The notes: generated by a model from the sequence alone, not told the origin. A DNA stretch of 64,000 nucleotides from Martelella alba (GCF_006516955.1 NZ_VHLG01000007.1:124001-188000); one strand, 5' to 3'. Shown: positions 8,290 to 17,671, counted from the first letter of the stretch. Numbers and translations: made by a program.

Positions 8290-9580
8290 TGGCGGCTTCC
8301 TTTTCTTTTTCTGCTGGCTGTTCTTCTGCAGGGGCTTCTTCCAGGGGCGGGCGCGTCTGCAGGTGAATGCCTTCCGGGGTCGAAACCGGAACGGCAGCGT
8401 CTGGCATCGGACTGAACGGGAAGTCTCGATCCTCGACGGGGATCGCCGCACGGATGCGCGAGCGGATGATGGCATAGGCCATAATTAGAATATGCGCCGT
8501 TGCCGTGATCAAAAACAGCGCATAGGGCCCGAATGCAGACATTATCGGTCCGCCGACGGTCGGGCCGATAATGGTGCCGATGCCGAACAGGAACAGCAGG
8601 CCGCTGGCGATCTTGACGAAATCCTCGGCGCTGGCAAAGTCATTGGCATGTGACGCTGTGATCGGATAGAGCACGTTGGCGGTTGCGCCATAAAAAGCAA
8701 TCAGCACGAAGAGGAAGGTGCTCTCCGGCTTGAACAGCACGATCAGCAGGGCGGCCGTCGCGCCGACGCCGGCAAGCCCGGCAATCACATAGCGCCGGTC
8801 CATCAGGTCTGATATCCGTCCGATCGGAACCTGAGCCAGCGCCCCGGCGAGGATGGCGATGATCATGAAAAAGGCGATATGGCTGTCGTGAAGTCCGGCG
8901 CGGGCACCGAAAACAGCCCCGAGTGTACCAAAGGCGCCATTGGCGATCCCGATCAGCAAAACGCCGAAAAAGGCGACGGGCGAATTGCGGTAGAGCAGTT
9001 TGAGATCGATCCTCACTGCCCTGAGCGGTTTCGGCGAGGCGGCGTTGGAGACCGTGGTTGGCAACATGGCGATGCAGTACAAAATGCCGGCAACCATGAA
9101 CAGGATCGGCGTTTGCGGATTGCCGAAGCCGACAATCATCTGGCCGCCGACGACGCCGAACAGGGTGATGCCAGTGTAGAATGTGAACACGACGCCACGG
9201 CTTTTGTTGTCGACACGCTCATTCAGCCAGCTCTCGATGATCATCTGCGTTCCGGCGGTGGCAAAGCCAGTTGCTGCCCTGAGCGCAATCCAGGCGATGT
9301 CATTGATCAGGATGCCGGTGGAAAGGGCAACGATACAGATGATGGCGATGAAACCGGAAAAGGCGCGGACATGGCCGATCCGCATGATCAGTTTCGGCGC
9401 CAGAATACAGCCAATCACATAGCCCGACGCCCAGGAGGTGCCGAGAAAGCCGAGCGAGGTGTCGCTATAGCCTTCCGCTGCACCGCGAAGCGGCAATAGC
9501 AGCCCGTGCAAGCCATTGCCGAGGAACAGGAAGAGAGTACCGAGAAGAAGGGCAAAAACCGGAAGTAGGTTGCGTTTCAT
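8282..9580 (-). CDS. MFS permease, YcaD-like
   Basis: The 432-residue protein has about twelve membrane segments and a hydrophilic, proline- and glutamate-rich tail of some 50 residues (ending EEAPAEEQPAEKEKEAANA). The N-terminal half has GTLFLFLGNGLHG and the loop 2-3 region after GCILAPKLIMRIGHVRAF, resembling the YcaD group of major facilitator permeases. The start at 9580 places the first helix directly after MKRN; the 62 upstream residues of the open frame are not conserved-looking. Its ribosome site is weak. The substrate is unknown. It is followed by the overlapping DUF1192 gene and ends at a shared terminator. Confidence 0.8.
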   Translation of the reverse strand: MKRNLLPVFALLLGTLFLFLGNGLHGLLLPLRGAAEGYSDTSLGFLGTSWASGYVIGCILAPKLIMRIGHVRAFSGFIAIICIVALSTGILINDIAWIALRAATGFATAGTQMIIESWLNERVDNKSRGVVFTFYTGITLFGVVGGQMIVGFGNPQTPILFMVAGILYCIAMLPTTVSNAASPKPLRAVRIDLKLLYRNSPVAFFGVLLIGIANGAFGTLGAVFGARAGLHDSHIAFFMIIAILAGALAQVPIGRISDLMDRRYVIAGLAGVGATAALLIVLFKPESTFLFVLIAFYGATANVLYPITASHANDFASAEDFVKIASGLLFLFGIGTIIGPTVGGPIMSAFGPYALFLITATAHILIMAYAIIRSRIRAAIPVEDRDFPFSPMPDAAVPVSTPEGIHLQTRPPLEEAPAEEQPAEKEKEAANA

Positions 9581-9972
9581 GCGAGTAGGCTCTGATCGGT
9601 TGGGTTTAGAAAAGAAGGACGTCAAAGAGCTAACGCCCAGCTTGTCCGGCAGTTCCAGGGGATTGGCAGCTTGGACGGCCGATAAATGCACACTTTGCAT
9701 TTTCTGCCGGCACAAATTCCGCCAGACCCTGTCCCCCTTTGAGGCCAGCAGAATGATTGACGTCACTCAGCCATAATTTGCTATGAAAAACGCATCCGGC
9801 GGCGTTGTCACGTCCAATTATAGCGTTCAATCTTAATAATTATCGCTCAATAGACTGAAATCCAGACGAATTCCGGTCAAAAAGGGGCTCTGCAAAAGAT
9901 TTTCGCAGATCCCGGCGGCAAGAGTGGCCACTTCGCCGCTGCCCGCTTTCAGGCCGCCGAGAAAGGAACCCG
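9581..9972. other. divergent intergenic region, 392 bp
   Basis: No protein-like frame fits this region between the MFS gene and the small membrane-protein gene. It holds a 19-bp dyad (AAATGCA-N5-TGCATTT, 9684-9702), a possible operator, and a moderately AT-rich stretch around 9780-9870 that is the likely promoter zone for the downstream gene. Confidence 0.5.
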
Positions 9973-10128
9973 ATGACCAAGCTGATCGCCCTGCTTCTGA
10001 TTGCCGCCATGGTGGCGCATATCATCAGGCCATTCGGCGTTCCGGGTTTGAGAAAGCGGATGGACTTCTGGAAGATTGCTGTCTTCGCCTTTGTCCTGTT
10101 CAGCATTGTTCTGCTGATCCGGCCGTAA
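9973..10128 (+). CDS. 51-residue two-helix membrane protein, unknown function
   Basis: The frame ATG 9973 to TAA 10128 encodes MTKLIALLLIAAMVAHIIRP, a short basic turn (GLRKRMDFW) and a second hydrophobic helix (KIAVFAFVLFSIVLLI). AAAGGAA lies 5-6 nt before the start. Two clean membrane helices around a basic loop argue for a real small inner-membrane protein, and similar ones occur in rhizobia as hypothetical proteins. It converges on pgk and shares the hairpin at 10134-10162. No function can be assigned. Confidence 0.65.
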   Translation: MTKLIALLLIAAMVAHIIRPFGVPGLRKRMDFWKIAVFAFVLFSIVLLIRP

Positions 10129-10133
10129 ATATG

Positions 10134-10162
10134 AAAACACCGATGCGTCGCCGCACCGGTGT
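10134..10162 (-). terminator. pgk terminator, possibly bidirectional
   Basis: ACACCGATGCG and CGCACCGGTGT pair with one bulge or mismatch and a 4-nt loop. On the minus strand the stem is followed by TTTT, 28 bp past the pgk stop. Confidence 0.75.
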
Positions 10163-10189
10163 CTTGTGTTGGAACGGCTCTTGAGAGCT

Positions 10190-11386
10190 TTACTTTTTCA
10201 GGATTTCAACGCCCGGCAGGGCCTTGCCTTCCATCCATTCCAGGAATGCGCCGCCAGCGGTGGAAACATAGGAGAAGTCCCCGGCCACACCGGCATGGTT
10301 CAGTGCCGAAACCGTGTCACCGCCACCGGCGACCGAAATCAGCTTGCCGGCCTTGGTCTGTTCTGCGGCAAATTTCGCGGCTGAAACGGTCGCAGCATCG
10401 AAGGGCTCGATCTCGAAAGCACCGAGCGGACCATTCCAGACCAGCGTTGCGGCCTTGGCGATCCACTCATTGACGAGCGTAACCGAGGCCGGGCCGACAT
10501 CAAGCATCATCGCATCGGCCGGGATGGCATCAATGGCGACGGTTTCGTTTTCGGCATTGGCCTTGAATTCACGCGCGACAACGCCGTCGACCGGCAGCAC
10601 GATGGCGCAATTGGTGGTTTCGGCCTTGGCCATGATGGCGCGGGCGGTATCAGCCAGATCATGCTCGCAAAGCGACTTGCCGACATCGATGCCCTTGGCG
10701 GCGATGAAGGTATTGGCCATGCCGCCGCCGATCACCAGTGCGTCGACCTTTTCGATCAGGTTCTGCAAAAGGTCGATCTTGGTGGAAACCTTGGCGCCGC
10801 CGACGATGGCAACAACCGGGCGGACCGGAACGCCGAGGCCCTTTTCCAGGGCTTCAAGCTCTGCCTGCATGGTGCGGCCGGCATAGGCCGGCATATGGTG
10901 GCCGAGGCCTTCCGTGGATGCGTGCGCGCGGTGGGCTGCAGAAAAAGCATCGTTGACGTAGATGTCGCCGTTTTCGGCAAGTGCTGCAACGAAGTCCGGC
11001 TCGTTCTTTTCTTCACCCTTGTGGAAACGGGTGTTTTCCAAGAGCAGAATGTCGCCATTTTCCATGGCTGCGATGGCCTTTTGTGCCGGCGCGCCAATGC
11101 AGTCCTCGGCAAATGAAACGGAATGATCCAGCACTTCCTCAACGGAAGGGATGATCAGCTTCAGCGACATGTCGGGCACGACTGCGCCCTTGGGACGGCC
11201 GAAATGGGCCATCAGGATGACCTTGGCCCCCTTTTCCGAGAGTTCGAGAATGGTTGGTGCAACGCGTTCGATACGCGTCGTGTCGGTGACCTTGCCGTCT
11301 GAGACCGGGACATTGAGATCCACGCGCAGGAGGACGCGCTTTCCGGCGATATCGGTAAGGTCATCGAGGGTTTTGAAGGCGGGCAT
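10190..11386 (-). CDS. pgk: phosphoglycerate kinase
   Basis: This 398-residue protein has the full set of PGK motifs: [10 protein letters not shown] near residue 20, HFGRPKG for 3-phosphoglycerate binding, [26 protein letters not shown], and the C-terminal nucleotide loop [12 protein letters not shown]. It transfers phosphate from 1,3-bisphosphoglycerate to ADP in the cytosol. The start at 11386 (MPAFKTLDD) has AGAGGAAG 9-10 nt upstream. In rhizobia pgk commonly lies near gap and tkt. Here it is on the same strand as both but separated from gap by about 6.7 kb of accessory genes, so they are not one transcript. Confidence 0.97.
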   Translation of the reverse strand: MPAFKTLDDLTDIAGKRVLLRVDLNVPVSDGKVTDTTRIERVAPTILELSEKGAKVILMAHFGRPKGAVVPDMSLKLIIPSVEEVLDHSVSFAEDCIGAPAQKAIAAMENGDILLLENTRFHKGEEKNEPDFVAALAENGDIYVNDAFSAAHRAHASTEGLGHHMPAYAGRTMQAELEALEKGLGVPVRPVVAIVGGAKVSTKIDLLQNLIEKVDALVIGGGMANTFIAAKGIDVGKSLCEHDLADTARAIMAKAETTNCAIVLPVDGVVAREFKANAENETVAIDAIPADAMMLDVGPASVTLVNEWIAKAATLVWNGPLGAFEIEPFDAATVSAAKFAAEQTKAGKLISVAGGGDTVSALNHAGVAGDFSYVSTAGGAFLEWMEGKALPGVEILKK

Positions 11387-11674
11387 GGTGGTCTTCCTCT
11401 GACTATGTTGGCGGGCCGGCGGGATCAGCCGGCGCCGAGGGTCCATCAAACCGGATCAGGGCCGCCGCGACCGCCGGGCCGTCTCGACCCTGAACCTCAA
11501 TCACGTACCCCAACCGGCGAAATCTCTTTCAAGCCGTTCGATTCCTAGTCAAAACCAACGCCCTCGGCAATGATCTCAGATCAAATTTCCGCGCCTTGAT
11601 GCAACAATCCGTGCCACGTCACGTCGCCGAATTTGCAATTGTCAGCCATGCTTTGACAGATGCCAGAGGGGCAG

Positions 11675-13489
11675 TCAGTGCGCGTTCCTTCCGTTGCGTG
11701 CTTTTGCGCGGCGGCGGGTCAAAAGCCGCATGATTTCGCGAAAGTTCATGAAGATCGGCAGGGCAGGCGGCGCTTCGCTTTCAAGCCAGACGCCAATGGC
11801 TGCAATCTCACTTTCGGCATTGATTTCCCGCACGATCAGCGTAAGCGGGCCGATTTCCACCCGGTCTGCAATGGCGGGCCTGGCACCCAGCTTGCGGCTC
11901 ATGAAGGCGGCAATCGGCAGCGCGCGATCGGCTTCGCTGATCGTTACCCGGCTATCAAGCGCTTCAAGATCGGATGCCGGCCGGGTCGGCAGCATCGAGT
12001 GTGAACCGAACATCTCCGGATCACTTTCAGGCGCGAGCGGCTTTGAGACTGAAAACAGACGGTCGAGCAGGGGGGAGCGGCCCGGTTCGATGAAGAGATA
12101 GAGATAGTCACCGGCCTGCAATTCGCCGGCATAAAAGAAGCGTGTCGACTCACCGTTTCGGATCACCAGCGAGGGGACGGCCCAGCGCGGGATCGGGGTG
12201 CCCGTCAAAATGGGACAGTCTTCGCGCAGGGCGTAAACGACGAGCTCGTGATTGGCATTGCCCGGCAGGTCGATTTCGACATGCTCGATCGGCCCGGCGG
12301 GCACCGGGGTCACGAGCTTCCAGCGTTTTGCAAGCGGCGCCAGCGACCAGCCCTGCAGCACAAGCGAGGTCAGCACCATAACGAAGACGATGTTGAAATA
12401 ATCGTTCGCCATCGGCAGGCCGTAGAGGATCGGCAGCAACGCCAGCAGGATCGAGACAGCCCCTCTCAATCCTATCAGGGAGATGAATTTCGTCTCGCGC
12501 GGGCGATAGTCGAAGGGCAGAAGGCAGAGCCAGACGGCAAGCGGTCGGGCGATGAAAACCAGGAACAGGCTCATGGCCAGGGCCGGAATGATGATCGCAT
12601 CGAAATGGCGCGGTGTGGCGAGAAGCCCGAGCAGCACGAACATGATGATCTGCGCAAGCCAGGTCATGCCTTCCTGGAAATGGCGGATGGAGCCGGAATA
12701 GCGGATATTTTTGTTGCCGGCATAAAGACCGGCAACATAGACAGCGAGATAGCCGCTCCCGTCGAGAGCCCCCGTAAGCGAGAAAACGATCAGCGCCAGC
12801 GCCAGAACAAGGATCGGCGTAAGCCCGCGGTTGAGCCCGAAGCGGTTGACAATGAACACGATTATGGCGCCGCCGATGAGGCCGAGCACAAGGCCGAAGC
12901 CGAGTTGCTGGAGAAAGCTCAAGACAAGAGGGACGACGGCAAAGCCTTCTTGCCCCTGCGGTGCAAGCAGGGTGACGATGGTGAGCGTCAGAAAAATCGC
13001 CATCGGGTCATTGATGCCCGATTCCAGCTCCAGCGTTGCGGAGACGCGCTCGACCACATGGATGCCGCCGATGCGCATCAGGAAAAACACGGCCGCCGCA
13101 TCCGTCGAGGCGACGATGGAGCCAAGCAGCAAGCCCTGGGCTAGGCTGAAATCAAAAATGAAATGCGCAGCCACAGCCACCAGAAACGCCGTCAGCGCAA
13201 CACCGACGGTTGCCAGAAGCAGAGCTGGCGCTGCCGCCTTGCGCAGGGTCTTTGCCGCCGTGCCGAAACCGGAATCAAACAGAATGATGGCAAGCGCCAG
13301 CGAGCCGACATAATAGGTCAGCGCCGTGTTATCGAATTCGATGCCCAGCCCATCTGTGCCGGCAAGCAGCCCGACGCCGAGAAAGAGAACCAGAAGGGGC
13401 GCACCGAAGCGATAGGCGAGTGTGCTTGAAAGGGCCGCCAGCAGGATCATGCAGGCACAGACCAGAACGGCTACATAAAATATCGTCAA
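11675..13489 (-). CDS. nhaP2: potassium/proton antiporter, CPA1 family (NhaP2/CvrA type)
   Basis: The 604-residue protein has about 12-13 membrane helices in residues 1-390, including the ion-site helix motifs STDAAAVFFLM and ELESGINDPMAIFL. A cytosolic TrkA-C-like domain follows (about 400-475), then a C-terminal CorC-like domain (about 520-590). This order is that of NhaP2/CvrA antiporters, which exchange cytosolic K+ (or Na+) for protons and protect against osmotic or K+ stress. The start MTIFYVAVLV fits directly before the first helix. It is divergent from the acetyltransferase gene, with a 125-bp shared upstream region. Confidence 0.87.
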   Translation of the reverse strand: MTIFYVAVLVCACMILLAALSSTLAYRFGAPLLVLFLGVGLLAGTDGLGIEFDNTALTYYVGSLALAIILFDSGFGTAAKTLRKAAAPALLLATVGVALTAFLVAVAAHFIFDFSLAQGLLLGSIVASTDAAAVFFLMRIGGIHVVERVSATLELESGINDPMAIFLTLTIVTLLAPQGQEGFAVVPLVLSFLQQLGFGLVLGLIGGAIIVFIVNRFGLNRGLTPILVLALALIVFSLTGALDGSGYLAVYVAGLYAGNKNIRYSGSIRHFQEGMTWLAQIIMFVLLGLLATPRHFDAIIIPALAMSLFLVFIARPLAVWLCLLPFDYRPRETKFISLIGLRGAVSILLALLPILYGLPMANDYFNIVFVMVLTSLVLQGWSLAPLAKRWKLVTPVPAGPIEHVEIDLPGNANHELVVYALREDCPILTGTPIPRWAVPSLVIRNGESTRFFYAGELQAGDYLYLFIEPGRSPLLDRLFSVSKPLAPESDPEMFGSHSMLPTRPASDLEALDSRVTISEADRALPIAAFMSRKLGARPAIADRVEIGPLTLIVREINAESEIAAIGVWLESEAPPALPIFMNFREIMRLLTRRRAKARNGRNAH

Positions 13490-13614
13490 TCAGATCATCC
13501 TTCGGCCCTGTAGTCGTCGCATTGTCTATATTTCGCAATTATAGGGGGGATATAGGCCGGAATTGGGGAGTCCCCAGGTCCCTTGGGGCAATATCAAGGA
13601 AAGGATAAGGCTCA

Positions 13615-14436
13615 ATGAGCGAAGCGGCGCTTGTGACGCGAACAGCGGTGCCAGCCACACGCGGCAGTCTGGGGCGGGAGCTTCAACGTGCCGGGCTTGA
13701 GGCGGCCAGCACGGTCATCGTCCATACATCGCTGAAGGCGCTGGGCTGGATTGCGGGTGGTCCGGTGGCGCTGATCGAAGCGCTGATTGATGTCGTTGGT
13801 GACAATGGCACGATCATCATGCCGGCCCATTCTCCGCAAATGACCGATCCCGCCAATTGGCAGCACCCGGCCGTACCGCAAGCATGGCATGCAGTGATCG
13901 AGGCGGAAATGCCTGCTTTCGATCCGGCGACAACGCCGAGCCGGGGCATGGGGCAGACGGCGGAACTGTTTCGCACATGGCCGGGAACGCTGCGCAGCAA
14001 TCACCCGATGACCTCTTTTGCCGCCAGAGGGGAAAGGGCCGCTGCCCTGATGCGCCGGCATGATCTTGAAAGCCCGCTCGGTGAAGGCTCTCCGCTTGCC
14101 GAACTTTACCACGAAGGCGCTGTGGTGCTTCTGCTCGGTGTTGGCTTTGATCGCTGCACCATGATGCATCTTGCCGAGGATCATGCCTTTCCTCGGCGCC
14201 CGAAAATGCGCCAGGCCTCGGCCGTGACGGAGAATGGGCAACGGGTCTGGAAGCGCTACAGCATCAGCGAAAACATGAATTCAGAGCGGTTTGTCGCTGT
14301 CGGTGCGGATCTTGTTGCCGACGGCACGGCACGCCGCTTTGCCATCGGAGCCGGGTACGGGATCATTGTTCCCGCGCGCGCTGCCGTTGATCGGGCAGCC
14401 GCTGCCTGGCGTGCTACCGACTGGGCGCAGGGCTGA
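13615..14436 (+). CDS. AAC(3)-family N-acetyltransferase
   Basis: This 273-residue protein shows the family features of aminoglycoside 3-N-acetyltransferases: IVHTSLKALGWIAGG near residue 40, GTIIMPAHSP, the NHPMTSFAARG region, SPLGEGSPLAELYH, and the active-site stretch TMMHLAEDHAFP corresponding to TxxHxAE. The enzyme would use acetyl-CoA in the cytosol. Chromosomal members of this family often have no aminoglycoside substrate, and some act in natural product pathways, so resistance should not be assumed. No mobile element or biosynthetic cluster is next to it. It is preceded by AAGGA about 10 nt upstream of ATG 13615. Confidence 0.85.
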   Translation: MSEAALVTRTAVPATRGSLGRELQRAGLEAASTVIVHTSLKALGWIAGGPVALIEALIDVVGDNGTIIMPAHSPQMTDPANWQHPAVPQAWHAVIEAEMPAFDPATTPSRGMGQTAELFRTWPGTLRSNHPMTSFAARGERAAALMRRHDLESPLGEGSPLAELYHEGAVVLLLGVGFDRCTMMHLAEDHAFPRRPKMRQASAVTENGQRVWKRYSISENMNSERFVAVGADLVADGTARRFAIGAGYGIIVPARAAVDRAAAAWRATDWAQG

Positions 14437-14470
14437 ACGGCCTGCCGGTCCGGGCCGCTAGGCCTGCGCC

Positions 14471-14854
14471 TCAGGGGGCTTTGCTCAGATGTTCATGGAT
14501 AATGCGCCAGAGACCATCATCCTCCCGGCGCAAGACGGTGGTGCCAAGCCCGCCACCGGCGATTTTGTTGCCGTTGATTTCGGCAGTCCAGAAAAACCGA
14601 TAGGTGCAGCAGGCCGAAAATCGCCCTCGGGCAACCCAGGCAAGGTCCTGCAGGCCGTAGATTTCCTTTTCAAGCTGGCGCCAGTTGGTTTCAAAGGCGG
14701 CACGGATATCGTGGAGACCATGATGCGTGCCGTCGGTAAACCAGAAGGTCGCATCGGCTGAAATCAGACCGGCGATCCGGTCGAAATCATGAAGATTGAT
14801 GTCGCGACCATAGGCGACCATCACTTCCTCCGGGTCGTGCTGTTCATGTTTCAA
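14471..14854 (-). CDS. SnoaL-like / NTF2-fold protein
   Basis: The 127-residue sequence has the pattern of small NTF2-fold proteins of the SnoaL/DUF4440 type: a helical start with HDFDRIAGLISADATFWFTDG, a middle helix DIRAAFETNWRQLE, then three to four strands ending LRREDDGLWRIIHEHLSKAP. Members include isomerases and many uncharacterised proteins. The WRIIHEHLS ending is the characteristic one. No catalytic role can be assigned. It is convergent with the acetyltransferase gene and ends 35 bp from it. Confidence 0.75.
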   Translation of the reverse strand: MKHEQHDPEEVMVAYGRDINLHDFDRIAGLISADATFWFTDGTHHGLHDIRAAFETNWRQLEKEIYGLQDLAWVARGRFSACCTYRFFWTAEINGNKIAGGGLGTTVLRREDDGLWRIIHEHLSKAP

Positions 14855-15185
14855 GTTGCCGTCCTTTCAACCGGAACGTTGCTGCACGTATGATTGGCAG
14901 ATGATAAGTCGAAAATCATGGCAAATTGCGATCACCGCGAAAAGATCTGCGCTATCGCAGCGGGAATGTATCTTACCTGTGCATCGTCTCACGCTCCATC
15001 ATTGGCGGGGCCGCGGTTTTGCCTGCTGTATTCCACAATTTGAGGATGAAGATATGCGCTTGAAAGATACGGCCTGCCGATGCTTTAGTGTCGCAGCGAT
15101 CTGGTGAAGATCAGCATGGTTTTGGTACTATATTTTTTGTTTCTGAAATTATCACGCTCGCCCAACCGAGTTTGATTTTGTTGAT
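14855..15185. other. divergent intergenic region, 331 bp
   Basis: This region lies between the SnoaL-like gene and the secreted hydrolase gene. The open frame at 14856-15107 shows no domain or plausible composition and I see no structured element. It presumably holds both promoters; the AT-rich part at 15105-15185 is just before the hydrolase start. Confidence 0.4.
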
Positions 15186-15815
15186 ATGGGGTATGCAACA
15201 TTGATCGAACGCCGCCAGTTTATGCTTGCACTTGGAACGCTCACCGTGGCCGGAACTTTGCCCGCAGCCAGTATGGCAAAAACAGTCAGTGGCCAGATTT
15301 ATCTGTTTCGCGGTCTGGAATTCTTCTCGCGCGGTTTTTTCCCGCTCAACAAGAAGCTCGCTGCGCAAGGCATTGATGCTACAGTTTTTACCGTGGCCGA
15401 TGACAAGTGGCTGGCGCGCGAAATTGCGCGCAATTATCGGGCATCTCCCGATAACCGTCCGATCATTCTCGTGGGGCATTCTCTTGGTGCCAATGCGGTG
15501 ATCAGCGTTGCCGAGGATCTTGATGCGCTCGGCATTCCCGTTGCACTGACGATCACACTTGATACCACCGATCGAAATCCCCTGATCCCGGCCAATGTCA
15601 CCAGGGCAGTGAACTTCTTCACCGATGGCAAAGTGCTGTGGCGGAAAATCTCCCCTGGCCCGGGCTTTACCGGAACGCTGGAGAATATTGACGTTCGCAC
15701 GCCCGAATACGGCGGTCAGCGCAGCATGAACCATATCGATATGGAAGATAAACCCGTGATCCACGATGCTATCATCGCGCTGATCAGCAAGACACTGGCT
15801 GACTATCCGCGGTGA
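15186..15815 (+). CDS. Tat-exported alpha/beta-hydrolase-like protein
   Basis: A 209-residue protein whose N-terminus reads IERRQFMLALG followed by a hydrophobic run and AASMA-KT, the form of a twin-arginine signal with a cleavage site near residue 32. The mature part contains VGHSLGAN, the nucleophile elbow of alpha/beta hydrolases, and a late NHIDM segment that could supply the catalytic histidine. It is likely a periplasmic esterase, lipase or thioesterase, shorter than classical lipases. Substrate unknown. The start at 15186 is required to include the RR motif. The next gene is convergent. Confidence 0.65.
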   Translation: MGYATLIERRQFMLALGTLTVAGTLPAASMAKTVSGQIYLFRGLEFFSRGFFPLNKKLAAQGIDATVFTVADDKWLAREIARNYRASPDNRPIILVGHSLGANAVISVAEDLDALGIPVALTITLDTTDRNPLIPANVTRAVNFFTDGKVLWRKISPGPGFTGTLENIDVRTPEYGGQRSMNHIDMEDKPVIHDAIIALISKTLADYPR

Positions 15816-15881
15816 CCGGCTGACGCGGGGCCTGGAAAACGCCGAGCCCCGGCCACGCTTGCGCGAAAGGGAGGCCGCGTT

Positions 15882-16466
15882 TCAGAATATGCCGGGGATC
15901 AGGCGCTTTGTCCGCGCTGAATATTCGGCATATTGTGCACCAAAGGCGGCATTCATCATCGCTTCTTCGCGTTTGAGGCGGATGGCATAGAGCAGGATGA
16001 CAGCCACAAGACCGGCAAGGCCAATAATCCAGTTGGAGATCAGCAGCGCCTGGGAGATCCCCCACAACATGAAAGAGGCATACATCGGGTGGCGGATATG
16101 GGCATAGACGCCCTGGGTGATGAGCCTGTGCTCCTCGCGCAGTGTCAGGGTAACCGACCAGTTCTTGCCGAGATCCTTGTGGCTGCGCCGGAAAAGCCAG
16201 AGGAAGGCAATCCCCGTGACAAGGCCGAGGATGAGCGGAACGACTGTCTGCGGGCGGTTGAAATGCGGCAGGAGATCGGCGGCAAACCAGGCAATCGGCC
16301 CGGCAAAGAGGGTCATGCCGCACAACGCCAGCAGGCCGATATCCAGCGGGTCTGCGCGCCTTTCGCGGATACGGGTCCGCAATGCGCGACGCACGGCCGG
16401 ATAGCGCAGCCCGCACCAGGCAAGGGTGATGACAAGCCAGCACCAGAAGGAAAGCGAAGCCATCAT
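15882..16466 (-). CDS. ICMT/PEMT-like membrane methyltransferase
   Basis: The 194-residue protein has about five membrane helices and, near residue 140, the motif TQGVYAHIRHPMYASFM, the SAM-binding GxYxxxRHPxY hallmark of the isoprenylcysteine carboxyl methyltransferase/phospholipid methyltransferase group. EEAMMNAAFGAQYAEY near the end is also typical. Bacteria lack prenylated CaaX proteins, so the substrate here is probably a lipid or quinone-like molecule. Its start codon overlaps the stop of the upstream hydrolase-like gene by 4 nt (ATGA), so the two are probably translated together and may act on the same membrane substrate. Confidence 0.75.
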   Translation of the reverse strand: MMASLSFWCWLVITLAWCGLRYPAVRRALRTRIRERRADPLDIGLLALCGMTLFAGPIAWFAADLLPHFNRPQTVVPLILGLVTGIAFLWLFRRSHKDLGKNWSVTLTLREEHRLITQGVYAHIRHPMYASFMLWGISQALLISNWIIGLAGLVAVILLYAIRLKREEAMMNAAFGAQYAEYSARTKRLIPGIF

Positions 16467-17671
16467 GCGACCTCCTTGCCTGCTGACGGTGCAGGCTTGG
16501 CGGCCATGGCCTCAAGCTGATCACTGAGCGAGCGCGTGCCGCATGTCATCATGAAATAGTCGTAGAAATAGCGGCGCGTGTTTGCCGATATGAACTGATA
16601 ATGGACCCGAAAGAAGTTGCGTTTGAGGCGGCTATATCTCGCCTTGTCCAGCGTGTGACGGAAGCGGACGCGATAGAGAAGCGGAAAGCTGTCATTGCGG
16701 GTATGGCGCAGCCCGGCCAGCGCATAGGGATCGCACTTGTAGAAATTGATGATGTCGGTCAGCGACTGGAAATCATACCAGGTGATGCCGTGCTGCCCGG
16801 CCAGCGCTTCAAGCCGGTCGCGCGCACGTTTTGCCGCCGGATGAAGGGAAATTTTCAGGGCGGTCGAACCGACGGTCACGATGGTGAAAGCCGCATCCGC
16901 ACCCTTTTGCCGGAGCTGTTGCGACAGGATGTGGGCGAAGTCCAGAACGAGGGCGCCGCCGGTGGAATGACCGACAAGAAGCACCTCGTCGTAGTTGCCC
17001 GCGGCAAGCTTTGCCATGGCGAAATCCGACCACAGTAAAAAGCGTTGATCCATATCTGGGCGCATGGCGCGCAGGTGCCGGCTGCTGAAGGACCATAGAT
17101 CCATCAAATGGTAGACGAGATAACGCCGTCCAGGAAAATTGCCCAGCACAAGCGTCGTGGCGGCGCCGGCGCCAAGGGCGATGACGAATTGTCCTGGAAA
17201 CGGTTCGAGCGTGCCGATGGCGAGGAACACCACGAGACCGGCCAGAAGAAAAAGCGCCATGGCCCCGATCGGAAAGAGAAAATAAAGCGCAAAGCGCCAG
17301 TTGGCCCGGAAGAAGCGCCATAAGGTGCCACTGAAAACATAATCGGCAATCGCCGCACCATATTTCGCTAGACGAAGCGGGAACGGTTTTTTGACATCTC
17401 TCGCGACAATGTCGTCGAAGTCGAGAAAACAAAAATCTGTCAGGCTTTCCCGATCACCGTCCTGACAACAGATCCTTGCTGCCGCAACATGGTATTCGTC
17501 TTCCCGGCAGGGTGTACCCATCTCGGCTTTCAGCGACCAGCAGGTTTCAAAGCGCGAAAGTCCGCGTGCGAATCGTCGGAAGAAACGTTCCGGATTATTC
17601 CGCTCATATCCTCCGATGTGAAACACGATACGCCGGTGCATGAATTCTACTTCTGGAGTCTGCAAAGTCAT
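16463..17671 (-). CDS. membrane-anchored alpha/beta-hydrolase-like protein, unknown function
   Basis: I do not recognise a named family for this 402-residue protein. It begins IVFHIGGYERNNPERFFRRF, which resembles the opening strand and oxyanion region of a serine hydrolase. Two adjacent hydrophobic segments lie at about residues 125-180, and VLLVGHSTGGALVLDFA near residue 245 is a GxSxG nucleophile elbow. The C-terminal part has many aromatic and basic residues (YSRLKRNFFRVHYQF). It is plausibly an inner-membrane lipase or esterase with its catalytic domain in the cytosol. It is coupled by an ATGA overlap to the ICMT-like gene. Confidence 0.6.
   Translation of the reverse strand: MTLQTPEVEFMHRRIVFHIGGYERNNPERFFRRFARGLSRFETCWSLKAEMGTPCREDEYHVAAARICCQDGDRESLTDFCFLDFDDIVARDVKKPFPLRLAKYGAAIADYVFSGTLWRFFRANWRFALYFLFPIGAMALFLLAGLVVFLAIGTLEPFPGQFVIALGAGAATTLVLGNFPGRRYLVYHLMDLWSFSSRHLRAMRPDMDQRFLLWSDFAMAKLAAGNYDEVLLVGHSTGGALVLDFAHILSQQLRQKGADAAFTIVTVGSTALKISLHPAAKRARDRLEALAGQHGITWYDFQSLTDIINFYKCDPYALAGLRHTRNDSFPLLYRVRFRHTLDKARYSRLKRNFFRVHYQFISANTRRYFYDYFMMTCGTRSLSDQLEAMAAKPAPSAGKEVA

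Noticed and set aside
14856-15107. Short open frame between the SnoaL-like and hydrolase genes
   Set aside because: No ribosome site, domain or hydrophobic pattern that would support coding.
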